Shown here piece after piece: positions 17,209 through 25,345 of a stretch of 64,000 bases of DNA. The notes beneath the pieces are model-generated. The model was not told the DNA's origin. It searched no databases and saw nothing but the letters and a program-made list of their open reading frames with translations. The stretch is from the NCBI GenBank assembly GCA_947501805.1, contig CANMXJ010000003.1:310001-374000 (forward strand). The letters run 5' to 3'. Source of the DNA: an uncultured Sulfitobacter sp. (lineage in GTDB: Bacteria > Pseudomonadota > Alphaproteobacteria > Rhodobacterales > Rhodobacteraceae). Each line of letters begins with the position of its first letter. Positions within the stretch are counted from its first letter, which is position 1. A program made the translations under genes and the position numbers.

Positions 17209-18726
17209 ATGAGCAGCCCGAAACCGGTGGTTCTGTGCATTCTGGACGGATGGGGCCTGAGTTCCAGTCGCGAAGGAAATGCACCGCTGTTGGCCAATAC
17301 GCCAACGATGGACCGGATCATGGTGGATTGCCCGAATGCGACGTTGATCACGCATGGACCTGACGTGGGATTGCCGCGTGGCCAGATGGGCAATTCCGAG
17401 GTCGGGCATACCAACATCGGGGCGGGTCGGGTTGTGGCAATGGACCTCGGCCAGATTGATCTGGCGATTGAGGAAGGCACGTTTGAACAAAACCCGCCTT
17501 TGCTGGACTTTATTGCGAAATTGCAGGCGTCTGGAGGTACAGCCCATTTGATCGGACTAGTCTCTGATGGTGGGGTGCATGGCCATCTGAACCATATGAT
17601 CGCCGCCGTGTCGGCGCTGGATGCTGCGGGCGTACCCGTTGTTGTGCACGCTCTGACGGATGGCCGGGATGTGGCCCCGCGTTCCGCGCATGAGTATTTT
17701 GAGATGCTTGAGGCAGCTCTGCCTGACAGTGTGAAAATCGTAACCATAACGGGGCGCTACTTTGCGATGGATCGCGACAATCGCTGGGATCGCGTCGAAA
17801 AGGCGGCACGCACGATATTGCACGGGGACGGTTTGCGCGCAGCGACTGTCAAATCGGCTGTTGAGCAGGCCTATGCGCGTGGCGAGGATGACGAGTTCAT
17901 TCAGGCGACCGTTCTTGATGGTTATGCTGGTGTGAAAGACGGTGATGCCCTGTTCTGCCTGAATTTTCGCGCGGATCGCGCGCGGGAGCTATTGGCGGCT
18001 TTGGCCGATCCAGACTTTGACGCGTTTGATGTGGACCCTCGTCCGGCGTGGGCCGCCGTGATGGGCATGGCGCAGTATTCATCACAGCATGCGGATTATA
18101 TGACCACGATGTATCACAAACCTGGTTTGCCGAACACCTTGGGCGCATGGGTAGCGAAGCAAGGGTTGCGGCAGTTTCGCTTGGCTGAAACCGAGAAGTA
18201 TCCGCATGTGACATTTTTCCTGAATGGCGGGGAGGAAAACCCCGCCACTGGTGAGGATCGTTTCATGCCGAAATCGCCGAATGTTGCCACCTATGATTTG
18301 CAGCCGGAGATGTCCTGCGCCGAGGTGACGGACCATTTTGTGGGGGCCATCGAGGAAGGGTATGATCTGATCGTGGTGAATTATGCCAACCCTGATATGG
18401 TTGGGCATACCGGTGATCTGGCCGCTGCAATGGCCGCTTGCGAGGCAGTTGATGCAGGGCTGGCGCGTGTGGTTGACGCGCTAGAAGCTGCAGGCGGTGC
18501 GATGATCGTTACGGCAGATCATGGCAATTGCGAAGTGATGATTGATCCCGAAACGGGCGGACCCCACACCGCGCATACTTTGAATCCCGTGCCTGTGGCG
18601 CTTGTTGGCGGACCTGAAGGCGCGAAATTAAATGACGGACGTCTGGCTGATCTCGCTCCGACGCTGCTTGTCTTGATGGGGTTGGAGCAACCGCCAGAGA
18701 TGACCGGAGTGTCCTTGATCACATGA
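17209..18726 (+). CDS. gpmI: 2,3-bisphosphoglycerate-independent phosphoglycerate mutase
   Basis: This 505-residue glycolytic enzyme interconverts 3- and 2-phosphoglycerate. The N-terminus VVLCILDGWGLS carries the first metal-binding aspartate. GQMGNSEVGHTNIGAGR holds the phospho-serine nucleophile. The C-terminal phosphatase-like half has NYANPDMVGHTGD and ITADHGNCE, which supply Mn ligands. The length is typical of the bacterial enzyme. The stop overlaps the start of the EnvC-like gene by 4 nt (ATGA), which puts glycolysis and cell-wall genes on one transcript, an order often seen in Rhodobacteraceae. Confidence 0.97.
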   Translation: MSSPKPVVLCILDGWGLSSSREGNAPLLANTPTMDRIMVDCPNATLITHGPDVGLPRGQMGNSEVGHTNIGAGRVVAMDLGQIDLAIEEGTFEQNPPLLDFIAKLQASGGTAHLIGLVSDGGVHGHLNHMIAAVSALDAAGVPVVVHALTDGRDVAPRSAHEYFEMLEAALPDSVKIVTITGRYFAMDRDNRWDRVEKAARTILHGDGLRAATVKSAVEQAYARGEDDEFIQATVLDGYAGVKDGDALFCLNFRADRARELLAALADPDFDAFDVDPRPAWAAVMGMAQYSSQHADYMTTMYHKPGLPNTLGAWVAKQGLRQFRLAETEKYPHVTFFLNGGEENPATGEDRFMPKSPNVATYDLQPEMSCAEVTDHFVGAIEEGYDLIVVNYANPDMVGHTGDLAAAMAACEAVDAGLARVVDALEAAGGAMIVTADHGNCEVMIDPETGGPHTAHTLNPVPVALVGGPEGAKLNDGRLADLAPTLLVLMGLEQPPEMTGVSLIT

Positions 18727-19853
18727 GAACCCTCACGTTCATATTTGCACTTTTCTGGGTCGGAGCAGCGCACGCGCAATCCTCACCTGCTGAACAGGCG
18801 CGTGACGCGGTCGCGGCGTTGGAAAGGGCTTCGGCCATGCTGGATGATGCGGGCGGTGCGCGGGATCGGGTGCGGGCGCTGACCGAAACGATACAAGCGT
18901 TTGAGACAGGTCTGGGTGCAATGCGTGCGGGGTTGCGTCAGGCTGCCATCAGCGAATCGCAGCTAACGGCAAAATTGCAATCACGGGATGGCGAAGTGGC
19001 GGAACTACTTGGGGTTTTGCAAAGCATGGGTGGCACGGTATCACCGGTTACGTTTCTGCATCCTGACGGGCCGATGGGTACAGCGCGTGCAGGTATGCTG
19101 CTTGCTGAACTCACGCCTGCATTGAACAAACGGGCTGATGCGCTGCGCCACGATCTGGAGAATGTGCAATTGTTGCGCAGCTTGCAGGCTGACGCTGCAA
19201 AACGATTGCAAGAGGGGCTGACGGAGGTGCAACTGGCGCGCACCGAGCTTAATCAGGCGATGGCCAACCGGACCGATCTGCCCATGCGTTTTACGGCTGA
19301 TCCGGTGCGCACGGGTATTCTGATCGCCTCGACAGAAACCTTGGGTGGCTTTGCCAGTGGCCTGTCCGAAATCATTTCGGACGAAATCGAACCGGCCCCT
19401 GTCACGCTTGAGGGCCAGATTGGAGAGCTGCGCCTGCCCGCCCAAGGATTAATCCTGCGCCGTGCGCAAGAGGCAGATGCAGCAGGGGTCAAACGTCCCG
19501 GAATTATCCTTGCCACACGTCCCGGTGCGATTGTCACAACGCCCACTGCGGCGACGATCCGCTATGCAGGGCCGTTGTTGGATTTCGGCAACGTGGTGAT
19601 TTTAGAACCCCAAGCCGATACTTTGTTTGTCATTGCGGGTCTTGATGTGGTTTACGGCGAGGCAGGACAGGTGATTGCGGGTGGTACGCCAATCGGCTTG
19701 ATGGGCGGCGCTGTGGCAACAAATGGCGCTGAATTGTCACCCCTTCGTGAAGGCACTGGTACGGAGCGGTCAGAAACGCTCTATATAGAAGTAAGAGAAC
19801 AGAACATTCCACAGGATCCAAGTGAATGGTTCCGCACCGGCGAGGATGGATAA
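18723..19853 (+). CDS. EnvC-like murein hydrolase activator (degenerate LytM domain)
   Basis: This 376-residue exported protein has a signal peptide (FIFALFWVGAAHAQ), a long coiled-coil region at about residues 20-190, and a C-terminal LytM/M23-like domain at about 250-376. The usual zinc ligands are missing: the HxxxD site reads PGIIL and the C-terminal LHFE-type motif reads LYIEV. That fits EnvC/NlpD-type activators, which switch on cell-wall amidases during division and do not cut peptidoglycan themselves. It is coupled to gpmI upstream and followed by ctpA. The assignment as activator is inference from the architecture. Confidence 0.88.
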   Translation: MRTLTFIFALFWVGAAHAQSSPAEQARDAVAALERASAMLDDAGGARDRVRALTETIQAFETGLGAMRAGLRQAAISESQLTAKLQSRDGEVAELLGVLQSMGGTVSPVTFLHPDGPMGTARAGMLLAELTPALNKRADALRHDLENVQLLRSLQADAAKRLQEGLTEVQLARTELNQAMANRTDLPMRFTADPVRTGILIASTETLGGFASGLSEIISDEIEPAPVTLEGQIGELRLPAQGLILRRAQEADAAGVKRPGIILATRPGAIVTTPTAATIRYAGPLLDFGNVVILEPQADTLFVIAGLDVVYGEAGQVIAGGTPIGLMGGAVATNGAELSPLREGTGTERSETLYIEVREQNIPQDPSEWFRTGEDG

Positions 19854-19857
19854 CAAG

Positions 19858-21192
19858 ATGAAGAAGTTTGTAATGGCCGCATTGGGCGGCACGGTTTTGG
19901 GTGTGATTGCGACCACGCAGATTGCTGCACCACTACTGGCACAAGAAAGCGCCAAGACGGAAAACGTCTATGAGCAGCTGGATCTGTTTGGCGATATTTT
20001 CGAGCGCATCCGCGCACAATATGTCGAAGAGACCGACAGCAGTGAGTTGATCGAGGCAGCAATCAATGGGATGTTGACCTCCCTTGATCCACACTCCAGC
20101 TATCTGTCGCCCAAGGACGCCGCCAAGATGCGCGAACAGACACGCGGCGAATTTGGCGGTTTGGGTATCGAAGTCACGCAGGAAGAGGGCTTTGTCAAAG
20201 TTGTCTCTCCGATTGACGACACGCCTGCGGACGAGGCGGGTATCGAGGCCGGTGATTTCATCACCCATGTTGATGGCGAGAGCCTGCTGGGTCTGGTGCT
20301 GGATGATGCGGTTGAGCTGATGCGCGGACCTGTTGGCTCCGAGATTGTGATTACGATCGTGCGTGAAGGCGAAAAAGAACCGTTCGACGTCACCATTACA
20401 CGCGACACGATCCAGTTGACGGCCGTACGTGCGCGCACCGTCGGTCAAACGGCTGTGCTGCGCCTGACGACTTTCAATGAACAGACTTATCCAAAGATGA
20501 AAGAGGGCCTTGAGGAGCAAATCGAAGCGGCCGGTGGTATTGATAACATCAACGGTATCGTGCTCGACATGCGCAACAATCCCGGAGGCTTGTTGAATCA
20601 GGCTATCGCCGTGTCTGATGCCTTCCTTGAAAAAGGCGAGATCGTCAGCACCCGAGGCCGCGAATTGGCAGACGGGGATCGGGTTAATGCAACACCGGGA
20701 GATTTGTCGCAAGGCAAGCCGATTGTGGTCCTGATAAACGGCGGCTCTGCTTCGGCCTCCGAGATCGTCGCAGGTGCCTTGCAGGACCACCGCCGTGCGA
20801 TTGTGATCGGCACCAAGAGTTTTGGTAAAGGGTCCGTTCAGACGGTTATGCCCCTGCGCGGCAACGGTGCGATGCGTCTGACCACGGCGCGGTATTACAC
20901 ACCGTCCGGGCGCTCCATTCAGGCGCTGGGCGTTTCGCCTGACATCATTGTGGCACAACCCCCGGCCCAGCCAGATGAAACCGAGGAAGAAACAAGCAAC
21001 CGTCCCCTGCGGTCGGAAGCAGATCTGCGCGGGAGTTTGAACAACGACAGCCTGACTGAAGACCAGATCAAACAGATCATGGAAGACCGTGCCAAGGCCG
21101 AAACAGCGGCGGAACTACGTGAAGAGGATTATCAACTCGCCTATGCAATTGATATCCTCAAGGGTCTCTCGGCACTGGGTCCAACAGATTAA
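19858..21192 (+). CDS. ctpA: Carboxyl-terminal processing peptidase, S41 family
   Basis: This protein of about 444 residues has a signal sequence (MKKFVMAALGGTVLGVIATTQIAAPLLAQ), a PDZ domain (GGLGIEVTQEEGFVKVV to about residue 180) and an S41 protease domain. The catalytic serine lies in NGGSASASEIVAGAL and the lysine in TKSFGKGSVQT. Ctp proteases degrade or process periplasmic proteins from the C-terminus. I chose ATG 19858; ATG 19846 (MDNKMKKF) is in frame but would overlap the upstream stop. The C-terminal roughly 70 residues are acidic and low in complexity. A strong hairpin terminator follows. Confidence 0.94.
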   Translation: MKKFVMAALGGTVLGVIATTQIAAPLLAQESAKTENVYEQLDLFGDIFERIRAQYVEETDSSELIEAAINGMLTSLDPHSSYLSPKDAAKMREQTRGEFGGLGIEVTQEEGFVKVVSPIDDTPADEAGIEAGDFITHVDGESLLGLVLDDAVELMRGPVGSEIVITIVREGEKEPFDVTITRDTIQLTAVRARTVGQTAVLRLTTFNEQTYPKMKEGLEEQIEAAGGIDNINGIVLDMRNNPGGLLNQAIAVSDAFLEKGEIVSTRGRELADGDRVNATPGDLSQGKPIVVLINGGSASASEIVAGALQDHRRAIVIGTKSFGKGSVQTVMPLRGNGAMRLTTARYYTPSGRSIQALGVSPDIIVAQPPAQPDETEEETSNRPLRSEADLRGSLNNDSLTEDQIKQIMEDRAKAETAAELREEDYQLAYAIDILKGLSALGPTD

Positions 21193-21225
21193 GCGCACGC
21201 TTTCCTGGAAAGTGCTAAACAATAG

Positions 21226-21264
21226 AAGGGCGGCGGAGATGTATGTCTCCGCCGCCCTTTCTTG
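21226..21264. terminator. Bidirectional intrinsic terminator after ctpA
   Basis: A perfect 14-bp stem (21226-21239 with 21246-21259, GC-rich core GGGCGGCGGAGA) closes a 6-nt loop. It is followed on the + strand by TTTCTTGTTTT and preceded by an A-containing stretch, so it can end both ctpA (+) and the hydrolase gene (-) that converge here. Confidence 0.93.
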
Positions 21265-21275
21265 TTTTCATTATC

Positions 21276-22334
21276 TTAAAGTGCGGATTGGAAGTAATCC
21301 ACAATCATCTGTGTCAGCTCTGCGTGAATGTCCGCCCGCGAACGCCCACCTGCATCATCACACAACGGATCAAGCTCTCCTTCATTCTTGAGGATTGCCG
21401 CGCCCTTTGGCTTACATTGTGCCAAAAAGCTGAAGTGGATCGCATCGGGTACCGCAACATAACGGGACTGCGGTATCTGCGCGGCTGCGTCCTTGGCATA
21501 CACACCGGCGGGTACCGTTTCCTCTTCGCCCAGATTGATCATGAACATCGGAATACCAATGCTCGCAAGGCTCTCGGGCGTCAGCGTCTCGACAATCCCC
21601 GGATCAACAATAACGGCGGTCTTGATCCGCGGATCGGTCAAATCCTGTGCGGCAGGCGACAGATCAAACTCATGTAGATCAACGCCGAAATGCGCAAGGA
21701 AAGCACAATCGGACATGCCGTGATCGCCCTCGTCACAGAAGCTTTGCAACAGATCGGGGTTCACCCGCGCGCCGGACAAGGCCATAGCGGTGTACCCGCC
21801 CGCCGAGAAACCCAGTGTCGCGATACGATCCGTATCGATATAGGGATAGGTCTCGGGGTTTGCGGTGATCTTGTCCAAGACTGCCGATACGTCTTTGGGC
21901 CGTTCCCACACGCGTACAGCAGCCGCAGCAGATGCATTGCCTGTCGTGGTGCCGGGGTGATTGGGCAAAACAACGACAAAGCCTTTCTCGGCCAGCGCTG
22001 CCGCGATCCAGCCGAACTGCCCCGCGTTGCCCCCCGCGCCATGCGACATCACAATCATTGGATGACGGCCGGGCGCATGCGGCGCGTTGCGACCTGCAGG
22101 TGTGCCGTAAAACACGCCGTTGCCGCCAACAGTCACCGCGCGCCCCCCGGTGAAGGAGGGATACCAGATATGAAAGTCGACCTCTGTCTGACGGGCAGGG
22201 GCAAACGCCTCGCTGTAGGTAATGCCGGTCGTGCCATCGTAGGCGGGCCGTGTGATTTCGTACGCACCCCATGACGCCAGTCCCACAGTGGCGACAATAG
22301 AGGTTTTTTTGATAAGACGTTTTAAACGGGACAT
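21276..22334 (-). CDS. Alpha/beta hydrolase, dienelactone hydrolase/PAF-acetylhydrolase-like
   Basis: This 352-residue protein has an N-terminal basic stretch plus hydrophobic helix (KKTSIVATVGLASWGAYEI) that should export or anchor it. The alpha/beta hydrolase core shows VMSHGAGGNAGQF as the oxyanion region and GFSAGGYTAMAL as the nucleophile elbow, with Ser as nucleophile. A late DAIHFSFLAQC supplies the histidine. Four cysteines in the second half could pair in the periplasm. The substrate is unknown. The start has AAGGA 8 nt upstream. It is divergent from the AraC-type gene at 22478, which may control it. Confidence 0.85.
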   Translation of the reverse strand: MSRLKRLIKKTSIVATVGLASWGAYEITRPAYDGTTGITYSEAFAPARQTEVDFHIWYPSFTGGRAVTVGGNGVFYGTPAGRNAPHAPGRHPMIVMSHGAGGNAGQFGWIAAALAEKGFVVVLPNHPGTTTGNASAAAAVRVWERPKDVSAVLDKITANPETYPYIDTDRIATLGFSAGGYTAMALSGARVNPDLLQSFCDEGDHGMSDCAFLAHFGVDLHEFDLSPAAQDLTDPRIKTAVIVDPGIVETLTPESLASIGIPMFMINLGEEETVPAGVYAKDAAAQIPQSRYVAVPDAIHFSFLAQCKPKGAAILKNEGELDPLCDDAGGRSRADIHAELTQMIVDYFQSAL

Positions 22335-22445
22335 CGGTTTTTCCTTTGTGCGTGAAGTGATGTCACAGACCTAGGGAACATCGGCGCTCCAAGCGTCCTA
22401 AAACGCGATTGAGGTCGTCCTGCATCGTGATTAAGGATATGAACA

Positions 22446-22462
22446 ATTGGAATTGATCCAAT
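22446..22462. promoter_or_regulatory. Inverted repeat, possible operator
   Basis: ATTGGA-N5-TCCAAT is a perfect 6-bp-arm inverted repeat ending 15 nt before the AraC-type regulator start, in the divergent promoter region with the hydrolase gene. Position and symmetry suggest an operator; which protein binds it is not known. Confidence 0.4.
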
Positions 22463-22477
22463 ATGTGACCTCCCGAA

Positions 22478-23494
22478 ATGCTGTTCGTTCCTCTGCCGCT
22501 CTTTGCCACATTTGCACTGGTACTTGTTTTGGTGCGCCTTTGTCTGACCCGCGATATGAGACGGTTGGCGCATCGCTTGTTCGCTTTGGTTGTGGCCCTT
22601 TACGCCGTTCAATCCCTGCTGTTGAGTCTGCGCTGGGGGTATGAGATCGACGCGGCTTCGCGCTGGATCGCGTTACTTGCCCCGTGTCTGCCGGTTTTTG
22701 CTTACCTCGCATATCTGTCACTGGCGGAAACCTTGTCGCTTCAGAATATGTGGGGCTTGGGAGCCATTGCGGTAAATTGGGTAATCTGGCTGGTCGAACC
22801 AACAGCCGTGGATGTGCCGATCCTCCTCACCTACCTTGGTTTCGGTATGCTCCTGCTGCGGCGGGCATGGGGCGGCAGCGACGCACTGCCCTTGTCGCGG
22901 ATTTCGGATGCGACGGATACGCTACGGGCGATGCGTTTGACAGGCGCGGCATTGATTGCGTCCAGTTTCACGGATGCTTACCTGATCTACGATTTTGTCC
23001 AGAATGAAGGACGTCACGTCGGGTTGGTCGTTACTTTCGTGCAGACCGCGTTTGTCCTCGCGATTGGCCTGTCTGCTGCCCTTGGGCAGACAGCAGCGGT
23101 AGACACGCCTGAGGAAGAAATGCTGCCGCAATCTCCGGAACCGACCGAAGAGGAGGGCGATATTGTTGCGCGGCTCACAGCGTTGTTCGAGCGTGACGGG
23201 TTGCACCGCAATGAAGAACTCAGCTTGCGCAAATTGTCCCGACGTTTGGGTCTGCCGGATCGGCGGGTGTCAAATGCGGTGAACCGGATACGCGGCGTGA
23301 ACCTGTCACAGTTTGTAAATGATTTCCGTGTGTCCGAGGCGCAAAAGCTTTTGGCAGAGACGGACAAGACGGTACTGGAGGTTTCTCTTGCGGCAGGCTT
23401 TGCCACAAAATCCAATTTCAACCGCGAGTTTTCACGTGTGACAGGCCAAACCCCAACAGAGTGGCGCAAAGCTGCGCGTTCCAACGGACGCTAG
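22478..23494 (+). CDS. Membrane-anchored AraC-family transcriptional regulator
   Basis: This 338-residue protein has an N-terminal half with about seven hydrophobic segments (residues 1-205, for example LPLFATFALVLVLVRLCL and VVTFVQTAFVLAIGLSAAL). An acidic linker (about 208-228) leads to a C-terminal AraC/XylS DNA-binding domain with two helix-turn-helix units (LSLRKLSRRLGLPDRRVSNAVNR and TVLEVSLAAGFATKSNFNREFSRVTGQTPTEWR). A regulator fixed in the membrane must bind DNA there, so it may sense a membrane or periplasmic cue. It may control the divergent hydrolase gene. I see no good Shine-Dalgarno for the ATG chosen. Confidence 0.88.
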   Translation: MLFVPLPLFATFALVLVLVRLCLTRDMRRLAHRLFALVVALYAVQSLLLSLRWGYEIDAASRWIALLAPCLPVFAYLAYLSLAETLSLQNMWGLGAIAVNWVIWLVEPTAVDVPILLTYLGFGMLLLRRAWGGSDALPLSRISDATDTLRAMRLTGAALIASSFTDAYLIYDFVQNEGRHVGLVVTFVQTAFVLAIGLSAALGQTAAVDTPEEEMLPQSPEPTEEEGDIVARLTALFERDGLHRNEELSLRKLSRRLGLPDRRVSNAVNRIRGVNLSQFVNDFRVSEAQKLLAETDKTVLEVSLAAGFATKSNFNREFSRVTGQTPTEWRKAARSNGR

Positions 23495-23862
23495 GTGGTC
23501 TCGATGCAGTGGCGGCGGAATGCGCTCTTGAGCATGTCCAGTTCCGCCCGCAAAAGGTTCACTTCGGCGCGCAGATCTTCGCCGAGTTCATCACCGGCCA
23601 TTAGGGTGATGTGACCGATTTTCACATCTGCTTCGGCGTCGCGGATCATCAACGTGTGTACACCGTCTGCAATGGCCTGTGGTGGAATGGGGATCGACAA
23701 TGTCCAATGGTCCGCACTCTGGTTATGGGTCATCAGAATGTCAGTTATGACAGTGCTTTCATGGGTGACTTCAATGCGCGGCTCGTCTTCGCCCATGCCA
23801 GTGATGATGCCCTGCCAGACGCCTTCTTTCATCTTGGTTTTGGTCAACTGCAATGCGGACAT
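23491..23862 (-). CDS. Hypothetical protein (123 aa)
   Basis: This soluble 123-residue protein is of unknown function. The first roughly 90 residues look like a beta-rich domain (GVWQGIITGM, TVITDILMTHN, HWTLSIPIPPQAIADGVHTLMI). The last 30 form a short helix that could be a coiled coil (EDLRAEVNLLRAELDMLKSAFRRH). The start at 23862 has AAGGAG 8 nt upstream. It lies 15 nt downstream of the DUF6478-like gene, so the two probably form an operon, and its stop overlaps the convergent regulator stop by 4 nt. Confidence 0.75.
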   Translation of the reverse strand: MSALQLTKTKMKEGVWQGIITGMGEDEPRIEVTHESTVITDILMTHNQSADHWTLSIPIPPQAIADGVHTLMIRDAEADVKIGHITLMAGDELGEDLRAEVNLLRAELDMLKSAFRRHCIETT

Positions 23863-23877
23863 TTGCAAAGCTCCTTG

Positions 23878-24651
23878 TTAAAGATGCGCGCGTGGGCGAC
23901 GCGAGAAGGTGAGGTCGCGCAGCACCACCTGGTTCATCTGCGGCCCTTCAAAGATCAGATCAATCCACGCCCGTTCCACCCGTTTTTCGTTGAGGTTAGA
24001 ATAAGCGAGATCAAACTCGACGCGGTGGTTTTCCTCGTGCAATGGCAGTTCGCGCACGATTTGTTCGGTATTCGGGCCATGTTTGATGTTGAGCCGTGCA
24101 AAAATCTCAAGCGGCTTCTCCAGCTCGACAATGGCGTCCATGCGCAGCAAATGTGTGCGTTTCAGCCCTTTGCTGCCCGCTTCTGGCAAGTCGATGACCA
24201 AGGACAAAAATGACCCGTCAAACTGGAACACGTCAAGGCGCAGGCCGTAAGGTGCGAGGTCTTCTTCACGCAGGTTGCGCAGTTGGCGCAAGGTGAGTTC
24301 CGAGAATTCGCAGTCGTGAAACAGGGTGACCTCGTCCCCCAACATGGATTTGGTTTGCACCGCAGACAGACCCGGTGTGGCCAGCGGCCCGCGCCACAAT
24401 TCAGGGCGCCATGCCCAATCCGCGTTATGCGGTTTGGGAAAGCTGGTGGAGCCGATCATTGGCAGGGCAAGGCGTTCATCAGCAATATGGATCAGCCGGT
24501 CGAGATGCGTCTTGAGCGCGCGGGCGCGACCCCGTTGCCGCCGAAGCGTCGACAGTTCGGTTTTTTCCGCCCGCCGGGCTGCACGCGCCCAGCGTTGGAT
24601 GTTGCGCGAGAACACCTTTCCATCCAGAAAGCCGAGATTGATTTTGGACAT
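23878..24651 (-). CDS. Conserved hypothetical protein, DUF6478-like
   Basis: This 257-residue protein starts with a very basic helical segment (FSRNIQRWARAARRAEKTELSTLRRQRGRARALKTHLD split over residues 15-50). A region rich in tryptophan and beta-strands follows (HNADWAWRPELWRGPL, DVFQFDGSFLSLVIDLP). Conserved-looking blocks such as LHEENHRVEFDLAYSNLNEKRVERAWIDLIFEGPQMN resemble the Rhodobacteraceae family DUF6478; I recall this only loosely. No catalytic motif is visible. The start at 24651 (MSKINLG) was chosen over a long upstream extension with no coding character. It heads a two-gene unit with the 123-residue protein. Confidence 0.7.
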   Translation of the reverse strand: MSKINLGFLDGKVFSRNIQRWARAARRAEKTELSTLRRQRGRARALKTHLDRLIHIADERLALPMIGSTSFPKPHNADWAWRPELWRGPLATPGLSAVQTKSMLGDEVTLFHDCEFSELTLRQLRNLREEDLAPYGLRLDVFQFDGSFLSLVIDLPEAGSKGLKRTHLLRMDAIVELEKPLEIFARLNIKHGPNTEQIVRELPLHEENHRVEFDLAYSNLNEKRVERAWIDLIFEGPQMNQVVLRDLTFSRRPRAHL

Positions 24652-24769
24652 GAACGAGCGTGCCTGTTTGTTTTTCAGTACTGTATCTACGCTAGGGGTT
24701 ACGTTCAAATAAATTGGCAACAATTCAGGCCAAAAACAACCTGTGTTGCTAATTTCGAAACAGTGTAGC

Positions 24770-25345
24770 TTATGAACCGGCGGTTGACGCGGCAATGACA
24801 CCGTCAAGCAAGGCACGGCCCCGCGATCCGGTTGCTTGCCCGCCCGATGGGCCGAACAAGGCCAGCCCCATAATTTGTGTTCCGACCAACGCTGTTGCGC
24901 GCCAGTGATCGTTGCTGAATCCTTCTGCGGGTGGCGGGCCTTTTGCACGAAAAGTGATGCCTGTGTCGGTCTGTACGATATCAGTTACGCCGTCCAGCGC
25001 CAGTGCTGCCGCAGTGTCGAGTGGTGTTGGCATGCTGTCAGGGGACGTCGAGAAACTTGCAGTGATGATCCCGATTGGCGCATCTGCCGCAGCAGACGGT
25101 GCGCCAAGAGTGTCACAACGGGCCATCAGCGCAAAGTTTTGTCTCAGGCTGCTGCCATCAATGCAGAATCCGCGTGGTGCCACGAGCGTAACAGCGCCAA
25201 AGGCCATATTGGCCTGCGACAAGGCTTGTGCCTTTGGTACAGCGCCAATGCCCTGCAATAGCGATACGCCCTGACCGTCTTCACAAGCTGCAAGCACGGT
25301 CAGGGAGAGGGCTGCGACTCCGCCCTTAAAGCTCCATGTATTCAT
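24770..25345 (-). CDS. Putative lipoprotein of unknown function
   Basis: This protein of about 191 residues starts [21 protein letters not shown], a lipoprotein signal with cysteine at the lipobox. The mature part has [23 protein letters not shown], two cysteines that could pair, and a compact alpha/beta pattern. I do not recognise the family. The start overlaps the end of ilvD by 20 nt in another frame, so translation is probably coupled to ilvD. Confidence 0.78.
   Translation of the reverse strand: MNTWSFKGGVAALSLTVLAACEDGQGVSLLQGIGAVPKAQALSQANMAFGAVTLVAPRGFCIDGSSLRQNFALMARCDTLGAPSAAADAPIGIITASFSTSPDSMPTPLDTAAALALDGVTDIVQTDTGITFRAKGPPPAEGFSNDHWRATALVGTQIMGLALFGPSGGQATGSRGRALLDGVIAASTAGS

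Noticed and set aside
19933-20958. A 341-codon open frame on the - strand
   Set aside because: It is antisense to ctpA, whose catalytic motifs are intact; no recognisable domain in the shadow.
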